A stretch of 7,979 nt of DNA, from assembly GCA_026393955.1 (NCBI GenBank), contig JAPKZE010000100.1, positions 1 through 7,979 on the forward strand. Reading direction: 5' to 3'. The notes below the pieces were generated by a model. It did no database searches. It saw only the letters and a program-made list of their open reading frames with translations, and was not told the origin of the DNA. Numbering within the stretch: the first letter of the stretch is position 1; each line of letters opens with the position of its first letter. This DNA comes from Candidatus Aminicenantota bacterium (lineage in GTDB: Bacteria; Acidobacteriota; Aminicenantia; Aminicenantales; Saccharicenantaceae). Position numbers and translations under genes: made by a program. Shown here one piece after another: positions 1 to 6,203 of this stretch.

Positions 1-1169
1 GCTGGGTGGCCTCGGCCAAGGGCATCATCACCTTCGCCGGGACCGAAGACGACTTCCACGCCCAGGTGGCGCCGGAGCCCGGCGCCGTGACGATAGACGC
101 CCGGGGCCTGATGGCCATGCCCGGCTTCGTCGATGCCCACACCCATCTCCCCTTCGCGGGGGACCGGGCCCGGGACTTCGGACTGAGGATCCAGGGCTGG
201 ACCTACCAGCAGCTGGCCGAGCGGGGCATGGGCATCCAGACGACGGTCAAGGCGACCCGGGCGGCCAGCCTCGACGACCTCCTGGCCCTATCGCTCCGGA
301 GGCTCGACCGCATGCTCCTCGCCGGCACGACGACCGTCGAGGCCAAGAGCGGCTATGGCCTCAACCTCGAGGACGAGATCAAGCAGCTCGAGTGCCTGCG
401 CGATCTGGCCGCTCTGCACCCCATCGACATCGTCCCGACCTTCATGGGCGCCCATGACGTCCCGCCCGAGTACCGCGAGCGCCGCGGCGAGTATGTCCGG
501 CTGCTCGTCGACACGCTCATCCCCGAAGTGCGCGAACGGGGCCTGGCCGAGTTCTTCGACGTCTTCTGCGAGCCGGGCGCCTTCTCGCTCGAGGAGACGC
601 GGACGCTTGTCGAGGCGGCCAAGGCGGCCGGCTTCAAGGTCAAGATCCATGCCGACGAGTTCGTGACGCTCGGCGGCGCCGAGCTCGCGGCAGAGATCGG
701 GGCGGCCTCGGCCGAGCATCTCATCGCCGTCTCCGACGAGGGCATCGCCCGCCTGGCGATGAGCGACACCGCGGCCATCCTCCTGCCCGGCGTATCGTTC
801 TTCCTGATGATGGATCAGAAGGCGCCGGCCCGGCGCCTCATCGACGGCGGGGCGGCCGTCGCCCTGGCCTCCGATTTCAATCCGGGCAGCTCCCACATCA
901 ACGCCATGCCCTTCATCCTCCAGCTCGGCGTCTTCACGCTCGGCCTGACGGTCGAGGAAGCGGTCATGGCCACGACCGGGAACGCGGCCTACGCCGTCGG
1001 ACGTCACGAGACCGTGGGCAGCCTGGAACCCGGGAAGAAGATGGATCTCCTGCTCTGCGACGTCGCCGATCACGTCTCACTGGCTTACGAAGCCGGGCGG
1101 AACCCCGTCCGGACCGTGATCAAGAACGGCCAGGTCGTCGTTGAGGACGGCCGCAGGAGCCAACGCTGA
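1..1169 (+). CDS. hutI: Imidazolonepropionase (5' end cut by window edge)
   Basis: HutI hydrolyses 4-imidazolone-5-propanoate to N-formimidoyl-L-glutamate, the third step of histidine degradation, in the cytoplasm. It is a metal-dependent amidohydrolase. Counting residues from the GTG at position 6, the expected metal ligands are visible: H45 and H47 in DAHTH, H215 in KIHADEF, and D290 in ASDFNPG. The substrate-loop motif KSGYGLN (114-120) and GAHDVP (149-154) are also present. The reading frame stays open to the left edge (a TGG codon precedes the GTG), and the family usually has about 30 more N-terminal residues. The GTG is therefore probably an internal valine and the true start lies outside the window. 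About 387 of the usual 400-420 residues are visible. No other hut gene is in view. The gene converges on the permease/DUF296 unit, so it is not in that operon. The family call is very secure. Confidence 0.96.
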   Translation, partial: WVASAKGIITFAGTEDDFHAQVAPEPGAVTIDARGLMAMPGFVDAHTHLPFAGDRARDFGLRIQGWTYQQLAERGMGIQTTVKATRAASLDDLLALSLRRLDRMLLAGTTTVEAKSGYGLNLEDEIKQLECLRDLAALHPIDIVPTFMGAHDVPPEYRERRGEYVRLLVDTLIPEVRERGLAEFFDVFCEPGAFSLEETRTLVEAAKAAGFKVKIHADEFVTLGGAELAAEIGAASAEHLIAVSDEGIARLAMSDTAAILLPGVSFFLMMDQKAPARRLIDGGAAVALASDFNPGSSHINAMPFILQLGVFTLGLTVEEAVMATTGNAAYAVGRHETVGSLEPGKKMDLLLCDVADHVSLAYEAGRNPVRTVIKNGQVVVEDGRRSQR

Positions 1170-1250
1170 TCTCCCCCAGACTGAATCCCCGCCTCTACGT
1201 CATCAGCCTGGCCTGGCTCGGCCGGCGGGCCGCCGCCCCGGCCCTGGCCC
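1170..1250. other. Convergent intergenic gap with GC-rich inverted repeat
   Basis: This 81-bp gap lies between the ends of hutI and the DUF296 gene. It contains a perfect 6-bp inverted repeat, GGCCGG (1220-1225) and CCGGCC (1238-1243), flanked by an outer GGCC/GGCC pair (1210-1213 and 1246-1249) that could extend an imperfect stem. A transcriptional stop is expected between convergent genes, but no T-run follows on either strand, so it does not look like a standard intrinsic terminator. In DNA this GC-rich a 6-bp repeat may also be chance. Confidence 0.3.
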
Positions 1251-1685
1251 TCAGTCCCCGCCTGGATCGAGGGCGAGCCGCCAGAGGCCGGTGGCCGCGT
1301 CCTTCGTCCTGGCAATATCGTCCCTGAATCGGACCAGGGTGACTTCGCAGGTCACCAGGACCGTCGCCTCCTTCAAATGCCCTCCCCTGACGGCGAACGT
1401 GCCGTCGCCGAGCGCGATATGGGCGTGGATGAAAGGTTTCCCGTCGACGGTCGTGATATTGCCGTAGAGGGAAACGACTTCGGAGGGCCCGGGGACCGTG
1501 GTCCAATCGTAATCGTTGCGGGACGGGTCGAAGCGGCCGATCTCGGCCTCGCCGACGGCGCCCAGCCCGTGAAAGAAGCCCCCGCCGATCGCGTCCCGCT
1601 CGCAGAGCGCCCGCAGCGTCTCGACGATCCTTTCGCCGGCGTCGAGCCGGACGATGTAGGTCGCGCCCAGGACGAAATATTTCAT
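1251..1685 (-). CDS. PPC/DUF296 domain protein
   Basis: This is a 144-residue single-domain protein of the PPC/DUF296 family, the fold found in plant AT-hook proteins and in small stand-alone bacterial and archaeal proteins that form trimers. The family signature is clear: GGGFFHGLGAVGEAEIGRFD (34-53), GNITTVDGKPFIHAHI (75-90) and GGHLKEA (101-107), with H87, H89 and H103 as the conserved histidines often proposed to bind a metal. No AT-hook precedes the domain, so there is no reason to call it DNA-binding. The biochemical role of bacterial members is not established. It begins 6 nt after the permease stop and has only a weak ribosome binding site, so it is probably co-transcribed with the permease and translationally coupled to it. 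That pairing could mean a role linked to the transported substrate, but this is inference. Confidence 0.88.
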   Translation of the reverse strand: MKYFVLGATYIVRLDAGERIVETLRALCERDAIGGGFFHGLGAVGEAEIGRFDPSRNDYDWTTVPGPSEVVSLYGNITTVDGKPFIHAHIALGDGTFAVRGGHLKEATVLVTCEVTLVRFRDDIARTKDAATGLWRLALDPGGD

Positions 1686-1691
1686 TCGAAC

Positions 1692-3077
1692 CTAAGCCTT
1701 GGCCCGGTCCGATCTGTCGAGCTTGCCCTTCCAATACAGGTAGGCCGGAATGCCCAGGCAAATGATGAGCAGGCCGAACATCGCGTTCCTGAAGGAGCTC
1801 AAGAGCGACCCCACCGCGACATAAACGGCGGCCAGGACAAAGAGGATCGGTGTCACCGGGTAACCCCAGGTCTTGTAGGGCCGCTCGAGGGCCGGCCTCT
1901 TCTTGCGCAGGACGATGACCGCGGCCACGGTCATGCCGAAGAAGATCCATTCGCCGAAGATGACGTAGGTGAAGAGCTGCTTGAACGTCCCGGTCAGGGT
2001 CAGCAGGATGGACCAAACGGTGATGGCCACGATGGCGACATGCGGGGTGAGGAATTTGGGGTGGCACTCGGCGATCTTCTTGAAGAACATGCCGTCGCGG
2101 GCCATGGCGAAGTAGACCCGCGGCGAGGTCAGCATGTTCTGGTTGGCCGCACCGAGGATGGAGAAGAGGATGAGAAAGGTGATGAGCGAGGCCAGGAACG
2201 GGCCGCCGATGACCTGCATGACGTCGAGCGCCACCCGGCCTTCGGAGGTCGCGATCTTGCCGACGGGCATGATGTAGAGATAAGCCAGGTTGGCCAGGAT
2301 GTAGAGGACGATCACGGACACCGTGCCGATGAGGATGCCCAAGGGCAGGTTCTTCTTCGGGTTCTTGACCTCGCCGGCGCTATAGGTCGCGGCCTCCCAG
2401 CCCTTATAGGCCCAGAGGGACGCGACCAGCCCGACCCCGAACGCGCCGAGCAGAGGCAGGCTGAACGGACCGGAGCTGGGCTCGACGAAGTTCCGGACAG
2501 CGCCGTGGCCCTTGGTGAAGAAGAAGACGCCGATGACGATGATGCCGATGGCTCCCGTCTTAAGGTAGGTCGTCCAGTTCTGGAGCCGGGAGCCCCATTT
2601 GAGGCCGACGTAGTTGACGGCCCCCAGGAAGGCGACAAAGGCTGCGGCGATGAGCTTTTTCACGAGCGGCGTCATCTCGACGAAGCGCGGCAGGATGTTG
2701 TGGGAAAAAGCCACAGCGAGTGTCGCGATCGAACCCGAGTCGATGACCAGGAAGAGGGTCCAGCCGAAGAGGAACGAGATGAGCGGACCGTAGGCCTCAC
2801 GGAGGTAGACATAGATGCCGCCGGCTTCGGGCATAGCCGCGCCGAGCTCGGCGAAGGCCACGGCCCCGAAGAAGCTGAACATGCCGCCGATGACCCAGAC
2901 CGCGAGCATCAGGAGCGGGGCGGGAACGGCCGCGGCGATCTCGGACGGGGACAGGAAGATGCCCGAGCCGACGACGCCGCCGATGACGATCATGACGACG
3001 TCCCAGAGGCTCAGGATGCGGGGCAGGGCGATCTTGGTCTTGTCGACGGCCGGACATGTCTGGACTTTCTGTTCCAT
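1692..3077 (-). CDS. APC superfamily amino acid permease, LAT-like
   Basis: This is an inner-membrane amino acid transporter of the APC superfamily, closest in style to the bacterial LAT/YkbA-type branch. From the chosen start it has 461 residues and about 12 hydrophobic segments. TM1 carries the substrate-binding GSGIF motif (37-41). AYKGWEAATYSAGEVKNPKK (223-242) spans the TM6 region and the loop after it. SPRVYFAMARDGMFFKKIAE (318-337) and RPYKTWGYPVTP (399-410) are typical of the family. The frame also has an ATG at 3119, 14 codons upstream. I prefer 3077 because AGAAGGAG (3087-3094) sits 9 nt before it and because the upstream ATG lies inside the predicted -10 box. The substrate cannot be read from the sequence; neutral amino acids, or histidine given the nearby hutI, are possible. 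The DUF296 gene follows 6 nt downstream. Confidence 0.93.
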   Translation of the reverse strand: MEQKVQTCPAVDKTKIALPRILSLWDVVMIVIGGVVGSGIFLSPSEIAAAVPAPLLMLAVWVIGGMFSFFGAVAFAELGAAMPEAGGIYVYLREAYGPLISFLFGWTLFLVIDSGSIATLAVAFSHNILPRFVEMTPLVKKLIAAAFVAFLGAVNYVGLKWGSRLQNWTTYLKTGAIGIIVIGVFFFTKGHGAVRNFVEPSSGPFSLPLLGAFGVGLVASLWAYKGWEAATYSAGEVKNPKKNLPLGILIGTVSVIVLYILANLAYLYIMPVGKIATSEGRVALDVMQVIGGPFLASLITFLILFSILGAANQNMLTSPRVYFAMARDGMFFKKIAECHPKFLTPHVAIVAITVWSILLTLTGTFKQLFTYVIFGEWIFFGMTVAAVIVLRKKRPALERPYKTWGYPVTPILFVLAAVYVAVGSLLSSFRNAMFGLLIICLGIPAYLYWKGKLDRSDRAKA

Positions 3078-3086
3078 GCGCTTCAT

Positions 3087-3094
3087 CTCCTTCT
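3087..3094 (-). promoter_or_regulatory. Shine-Dalgarno site fixing the permease start
   Basis: Read on the minus strand the site is AGAAGGAG, followed by a 9-nt spacer and the ATG at 3077. It is the strongest ribosome binding site in the window and supports the 461-residue start over the upstream ATG at 3119. Confidence 0.75.
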
Positions 3095-3117
3095 GAACAT
3101 CGGTGGCGTTCCGGGGC

Positions 3118-3146
3118 ATTCTAACAAGAGCCGGCTAAAAGGGCAA
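3118..3146 (-). promoter_or_regulatory. Sigma70-like promoter of the permease-DUF296 unit
   Basis: On the minus strand a -35 box TTGCCC (3141-3146, 4 of 6 to consensus) is followed by a 17-bp spacer and a -10 box TAGAAT (3118-3123, 5 of 6). Transcription would begin near 3111, giving a leader of about 34 nt that contains the Shine-Dalgarno site. Found by eye only. Confidence 0.6.
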
Positions 3147-3255
3147 TCGAAGGATTCTCAGCGCAGCCGGCCGTCAGCTGGAGCAGAGGACTGGCTGGCT
3201 GGCGGCTACCTCAGCCTGCCCTTCGCCGGGCCTAAGGATTGCTCAGGATTGACGG
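3147..3255. other. Intergenic gap with short degenerate repeats
   Basis: This is the rest of the gap between the comM stop and the permease promoter. Two short degenerate direct repeats are visible. AAGGATTCTCAG (3150-3161) resembles AAGGATTGCTCAG (3234-3246). The stretch beginning GGCGGCTACCTCAGCC (3201) resembles the one beginning GACGGCTACCTGAGTC (3251), which is the 3' end of comM including its stop, at about 16 of 21 positions. A CTGG tetranucleotide run lies at 3191-3202. I see no hairpin with a T-run that would end comM transcription, and no open reading frame with recognisable content. Confidence 0.35.
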
Positions 3256-4776
3256 CTACCTGAGTCTATCCATCATCCGGTACTGGACGGCCTCGGAGAC
3301 GTGGGGCGTCGCGATCCCCTCGCTCGCCTCGAGGTCGGCGATGGTCCGGGCCACTTTGAGGACGCGGTCGTAGGCCCGGGCGCTGAAACCGAGCTTCGTG
3401 ACGGCCATCTCCAGCAGCCGCTCGGCCTCGGGAGGCAGCAGGCAAAACTGCTTGACCTCCTTCGGGCCCATTTGGGCGTTGGCGAAGAGGCGCCGGCCCG
3501 CGAAGCGCTCGGTCTGAATCCGCCGGGCCGCCGTCACCCGGGCCCGGATGGCCGCCGAGCTCTCGGCCGGCGTCCGCGAGACGATGTCGCGGAACTTGAC
3601 CTCGGGCACCTCGAGCTGGATATCGATGCGGTCGAGGAGCGGCCCGGAGATCTTGGCGTAATAGCGGGCCTTCTCCCCGTCCGTGCAGTCGACCTCCCGG
3701 CCCAGCAGGCCGCGGCGGACGTCGGCACACGGGTTCATGGCCGCGACCAGCATGAAGGCCGCCGGGAAGACGACGGAGTAGCCCGACCGGACCACCGTGA
3801 CCTGGCCGTCCTCGACCGGCTGACGCAGGTCCTCGAGGACCTTGCGCTTGAACTCGGGCAGCTCGTCAAGGAAGAGCAGACCGTGGTGGGCCAGGCTGAC
3901 CTCGCCCGGCTTGGGCACCGCCCCGCCGCCGACGAGGCCGGCGTCCGAGACCGTGTGGTGCGGGGCCCGGAAGGGCCGCGTCCCGACCGTGCCGGAGCCG
4001 GCGAGCAGCCCGGCGGCGCTGTAGACGCGCGTCACCTCGAGCATCTCGTCATAGGACATGTCCGGCAGGATGGATGGCAGGCGCCGGGCCAGCATGGTCT
4101 TCCCCGCCCCCGGGGGACCGACGAGCAGGACATTGTGGGCGCCGGCGGCCGCGACCTCGAGGGCCCGCTTGACGTGCTGCTGGCCCTTGACGTCCTCGAA
4201 ATCGACGGCGTAGTCGGCCGGCCCGACGAGCTCCGCCTCCTCGAAGCGGCAAGGGGCCACCGCCTGCGGCTCGCGGAGAAGGCGCACGACCCGGACGATG
4301 TCCTCGAGGGCGTAAACTTCGAGGCCGCGGACGAGCGCGGCCTCGCGCGCGTTGGCCCCGGGCACGACCAGGCCGCGGAAGCCGCGCTCACGGGCCATCA
4401 GGGCGATGGGCAGAGCGCCGCGGACGGGCTTGAGCCGCCCGTCGAGGGCCAGCTCGCCGACGAAGAGGTGATCGCACAGGCGCGCCGCCGGCACGACTTC
4501 GAGGAAAGCCAGGAAGCCCAGGGCGATGGGCAGGTCGAAGGCCGAGCCCTCCTTCCGCCGGTCGGCCGGGGCCAGGTTGATGGTGACGCGCTTGGACTCG
4601 AGGTCGTAGCCGCAGTTCTTGAGGGCGGCCCGGACCCGCTCCTTGCTCTCCCGGACCGCGGCGTCGGGCAGGCCGACCGTGACGAAGGTCGGGAAGCCGG
4701 CCGAGATGTCGACCTCGACCTCGACCGGGTAGGCCTCGATCCCGTGGAGTGCGGCGCTCGTGATCTTGAACAGCAT
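3256..4776 (-). CDS. comM: YifB/ComM family Mg-chelatase-like AAA+ ATPase
   Basis: This is a 506-residue AAA+ ATPase of the YifB/ComM family, at the family's usual length. In naturally transformable bacteria ComM is a hexameric helicase that promotes branch migration when incoming DNA is integrated. Domains in order: an N-terminal ChlI/Lon-like domain (about 20-145), the Mg-chelatase AAA+ core (about 190-395), and the C-terminal helical domain (about 410-505). Walker A is GPPGAGKT (220-227), Walker B is LLFLDE (300-305), the family signature KPGEVSLAHHG is at 289-299, and LDRIDI is at 381-386. The start is secure because MLFKITSAALHGIEAYPVEV matches the family N-terminus. Oddly, the usual NPCPCG...CxC cysteine cluster is reduced: NPCADV leaves C350, and C364 is the only cysteine in the second half. 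The gene lies 53 nt after mglA and is probably co-transcribed with it. Confidence 0.95.
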   Translation of the reverse strand: MLFKITSAALHGIEAYPVEVEVDISAGFPTFVTVGLPDAAVRESKERVRAALKNCGYDLESKRVTINLAPADRRKEGSAFDLPIALGFLAFLEVVPAARLCDHLFVGELALDGRLKPVRGALPIALMARERGFRGLVVPGANAREAALVRGLEVYALEDIVRVVRLLREPQAVAPCRFEEAELVGPADYAVDFEDVKGQQHVKRALEVAAAGAHNVLLVGPPGAGKTMLARRLPSILPDMSYDEMLEVTRVYSAAGLLAGSGTVGTRPFRAPHHTVSDAGLVGGGAVPKPGEVSLAHHGLLFLDELPEFKRKVLEDLRQPVEDGQVTVVRSGYSVVFPAAFMLVAAMNPCADVRRGLLGREVDCTDGEKARYYAKISGPLLDRIDIQLEVPEVKFRDIVSRTPAESSAAIRARVTAARRIQTERFAGRRLFANAQMGPKEVKQFCLLPPEAERLLEMAVTKLGFSARAYDRVLKVARTIADLEASEGIATPHVSEAVQYRMMDRLR

Positions 4777-4829
4777 GGCCCCGCTAAAGGAGACGACGGG
4801 GGGAGGGCCGGGATCTCAGCCGGGCGCGA

Positions 4830-5618
4830 TTATTTGCCGATGTATTCCTTGGACAGACGCTCGAGCTCGGCCTCGATCTCCTTGCGGGACTTGACCATGA
4901 TCCGCGTCGTGTGGCCGGTCGGCGCGCGATAGGGGGCCGGGTCGCCCGCCGCAGGCGCTTCCGGGGCGGGCGGGGCCGGAAGAGGCGGCGCGAGCTCTGC
5001 GGAGTCGGGCTCGGACCGGGGTTTGACGCCGAAGAGCTTCTCCCGGACGATGGGCACGGTCAGCTTGGAGATCTCGCGCAGGGTCTCGAAGACGCCGACG
5101 CCGTTGACGGCCGCGGCCTCGATCCAGGGCGCCCGGCGGGGATTGAGGAGGTTGTTGAAAGTCTCGACCGGGATGAGATAGTTGAGGTCCCGCTTGTTGT
5201 ACTGGAGAACGAGGGGGATCCTGGTCAGGTCGATGTCGTTCTGGAGGCAGTTGCGGCGCAGGCCGTCGAAGCTCTCCAAGTTGGCGTCGAGGAGCGGGAT
5301 CTGGGAGTCGGCGACGAAGACGAGGCCGTCCGCGCCGCGCAGGACGCTCTTGCGGGAGGCCTCGTAGAAGACCTGCCCGGGCGCCGAGATGAGCTGGAAG
5401 TGGACCTTGAACTCGCCGATGATGCCGGCCTTGATGGGCAGCAGGTCGAAGAAATAGGTCCGGTCGGTCTCGGTCTCGAGGGAGACGAGCTCGCCGCGCG
5501 AGGCGCTGTCGAGCTTGTAATAGATGTAGCGGAGGTTGGTCGTCTTGCCGCTCAGGCCGGGGCCGTAATAGACGATCTTGATGGCGATCGTCTTGGTGGC
5601 GTAATTGATGAACGGCAT
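4830..5618 (-). CDS. mglA: MglA-like Ras-family GTPase with C-terminal extension
   Basis: This is a small cytoplasmic GTPase of the MglA family, which sets front-rear polarity and controls type IV pili and gliding in Myxococcus and relatives. From MPFINYATK it has 262 residues. The P-loop is GPGLSGKTTN (19-28), switch I holds TETDRT (49-54), the G3 motif is SAPGQ (78-82), DGLVFVADSQ is at 97-106, and NKRD is at 141-144. With this start R53 and Q82 fall at the numbers of the MglA catalytic pair, which supports the start. Residue 78 is Ser where MglA has Thr. After the GTPase fold (about 1-197) comes a Pro/Ala-rich linker (about 203-236, with 11 prolines), then a charged, probably helical tail (241-262) not present in classic MglA of about 195 residues. 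No mglB-like gene is visible here. A TTG at 5669 would extend the frame, but it lies in the -35 box. Confidence 0.92.
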   Translation of the reverse strand: MPFINYATKTIAIKIVYYGPGLSGKTTNLRYIYYKLDSASRGELVSLETETDRTYFFDLLPIKAGIIGEFKVHFQLISAPGQVFYEASRKSVLRGADGLVFVADSQIPLLDANLESFDGLRRNCLQNDIDLTRIPLVLQYNKRDLNYLIPVETFNNLLNPRRAPWIEAAAVNGVGVFETLREISKLTVPIVREKLFGVKPRSEPDSAELAPPLPAPPAPEAPAAGDPAPYRAPTGHTTRIMVKSRKEIEAELERLSKEYIGK

Positions 5619-5640
5619 GCGAGCTGCGACCTTGGGGGGT

Positions 5641-5669
5641 ATTATGCAACAACGGCGGGGCGTCATCAA
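5641..5669 (-). promoter_or_regulatory. Sigma70-like promoter of mglA-comM
   Basis: On the minus strand a -35 box TTGATG (5664-5669, 4 of 6) is separated by exactly 17 bp from a -10 box CATAAT (5641-5646, 5 of 6). The predicted transcript would begin near 5634, only about 16 nt before the mglA ATG at 5618, so the leader is very short. A weak AAGG site lies 11 nt upstream of the ATG. Found by eye only. Confidence 0.6.
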
Positions 5670-5696
5670 GTCCGGCGATCGGCTCCGTCCGAGCTG

Positions 5697-5705
5697 TGGT
5701 AGAAT
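5697..5705 (+). promoter_or_regulatory. Extended -10 promoter element for the TIGR00725-truA unit
   Basis: TGGTAGAAT is an extended -10 element: TG, one base, then TAGAAT (5 of 6). No good -35 box lies 16-18 bp upstream (GATCGG at 5677-5682), which extended -10 promoters can tolerate. Transcription would begin near 5712, about 23 nt before the ATG at 5735, with an AAAGGA ribosome binding site (5723-5728) in between. Confidence 0.5.
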
Positions 5706-5722
5706 AAGCCGGAATCGGACGG

Positions 5723-5728
5723 AAAGGA
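5723..5728 (+). promoter_or_regulatory. Ribosome binding site of the TIGR00725 gene
   Basis: AAAGGA ends 6 nt before the ATG at 5735. It supports that start and lies just downstream of the predicted extended -10 promoter. Confidence 0.55.
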
Positions 5729-5734
5729 CCGCCC

Positions 5735-6202
5735 ATGAAAGACATCCGCCAGAGGATCCGCATCGCCGTCATCGGCGGCAGCCGGCCGGGCCGGCAGGCC
5801 GTCGAGACCGCCCTCGAAGTCGGACGCCTCATCGCCCGGGCCGGGGCCGTCGTTGTCTGCGGCGGGCTCGGCGGGGTCATGGAAGCGGCTTGCCGGGGGG
5901 CCCGGGAAGAGGGCGGCCTGGCCATCGGCATCCTGCCCGGCGCATCGCCGGCCGACGCCAATCCCTGGGTCGACGTGGCCGTCGCGACCGGCCTCGGCTA
6001 CACCCGCAACGCCCTCGTCGTCATGAACGCCGACGCCGTCATCGCGGTCGACGGCGAGTACGGCACGCTCTCCGAGATCGCCTACGGCAAGATCCACGGC
6101 AAAACGGTCGTCGGCCTCGGCACCTGGGAGGTCAAAGGGGTCGAGCCGGCGCAGACGCCGGAAGAGGCCGTCCGGATGGCCCTGGAGGGCCTCCGCCGCT
6201 GA
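5735..6202 (+). CDS. TIGR00725/LOG-like Rossmann-fold nucleotide-binding protein
   Basis: This is a 155-residue protein of the SLOG/LOG superfamily, closest in style to the TIGR00725 group. An N-terminal beta strand with a glycine loop is visible (IRIAVIGGSRPG, 8-19), followed by CGGLGGVMEAACRGA (42-56), GILPG (64-68), and DGEYGTLSEIAYG (105-117), which matches the PGGxGTxxE-type loop that binds the nucleotide in LOG and DprA-like folds. LOG enzymes release cytokinin-type bases from ribotides, but TIGR00725 members have no settled reaction, so I assign no substrate. A good ribosome binding site precedes the ATG. Its TGA is followed after one base by the truA ATG, so the two are translationally coupled. 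Length and motifs look intact. The family call is secure and the function is unknown. Confidence 0.9.
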   Translation: MKDIRQRIRIAVIGGSRPGRQAVETALEVGRLIARAGAVVVCGGLGGVMEAACRGAREEGGLAIGILPGASPADANPWVDVAVATGLGYTRNALVVMNADAVIAVDGEYGTLSEIAYGKIHGKTVVGLGTWEVKGVEPAQTPEEAVRMALEGLRR

Positions 6203-6203
6203 A

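Noticed and set aside
6..8. GTG as the hutI start
   Set aside because: The frame is open upstream, the family has about 30 more residues, and the codon reads as an internal Val in a TGG-GTG context at the window edge.
288..1073. A 261-codon minus-strand frame within hutI
   Set aside because: It is an antisense shadow of a well-conserved gene, with no domain and no ribosome binding site case.
3191..3202. CTGG tetranucleotide run as a phase-variation tract
   Set aside because: It has only three units, lies outside any gene and not between promoter boxes, and such short runs are expected in GC-rich DNA.
1377..3263. A 628-codon open frame on the plus strand opposite the permease and DUF296 genes
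   Set aside because: It is rich in Gly, Asp, Arg and Glu with no recognisable domain and lies antisense to two clear genes. It reflects high GC in the opposite frame.
3301..4932. A 543-codon open frame on the plus strand opposite comM
   Set aside because: It mirrors comM along almost its whole length, has a low-complexity charged composition and no motif. Walker and family motifs are all on the minus strand.
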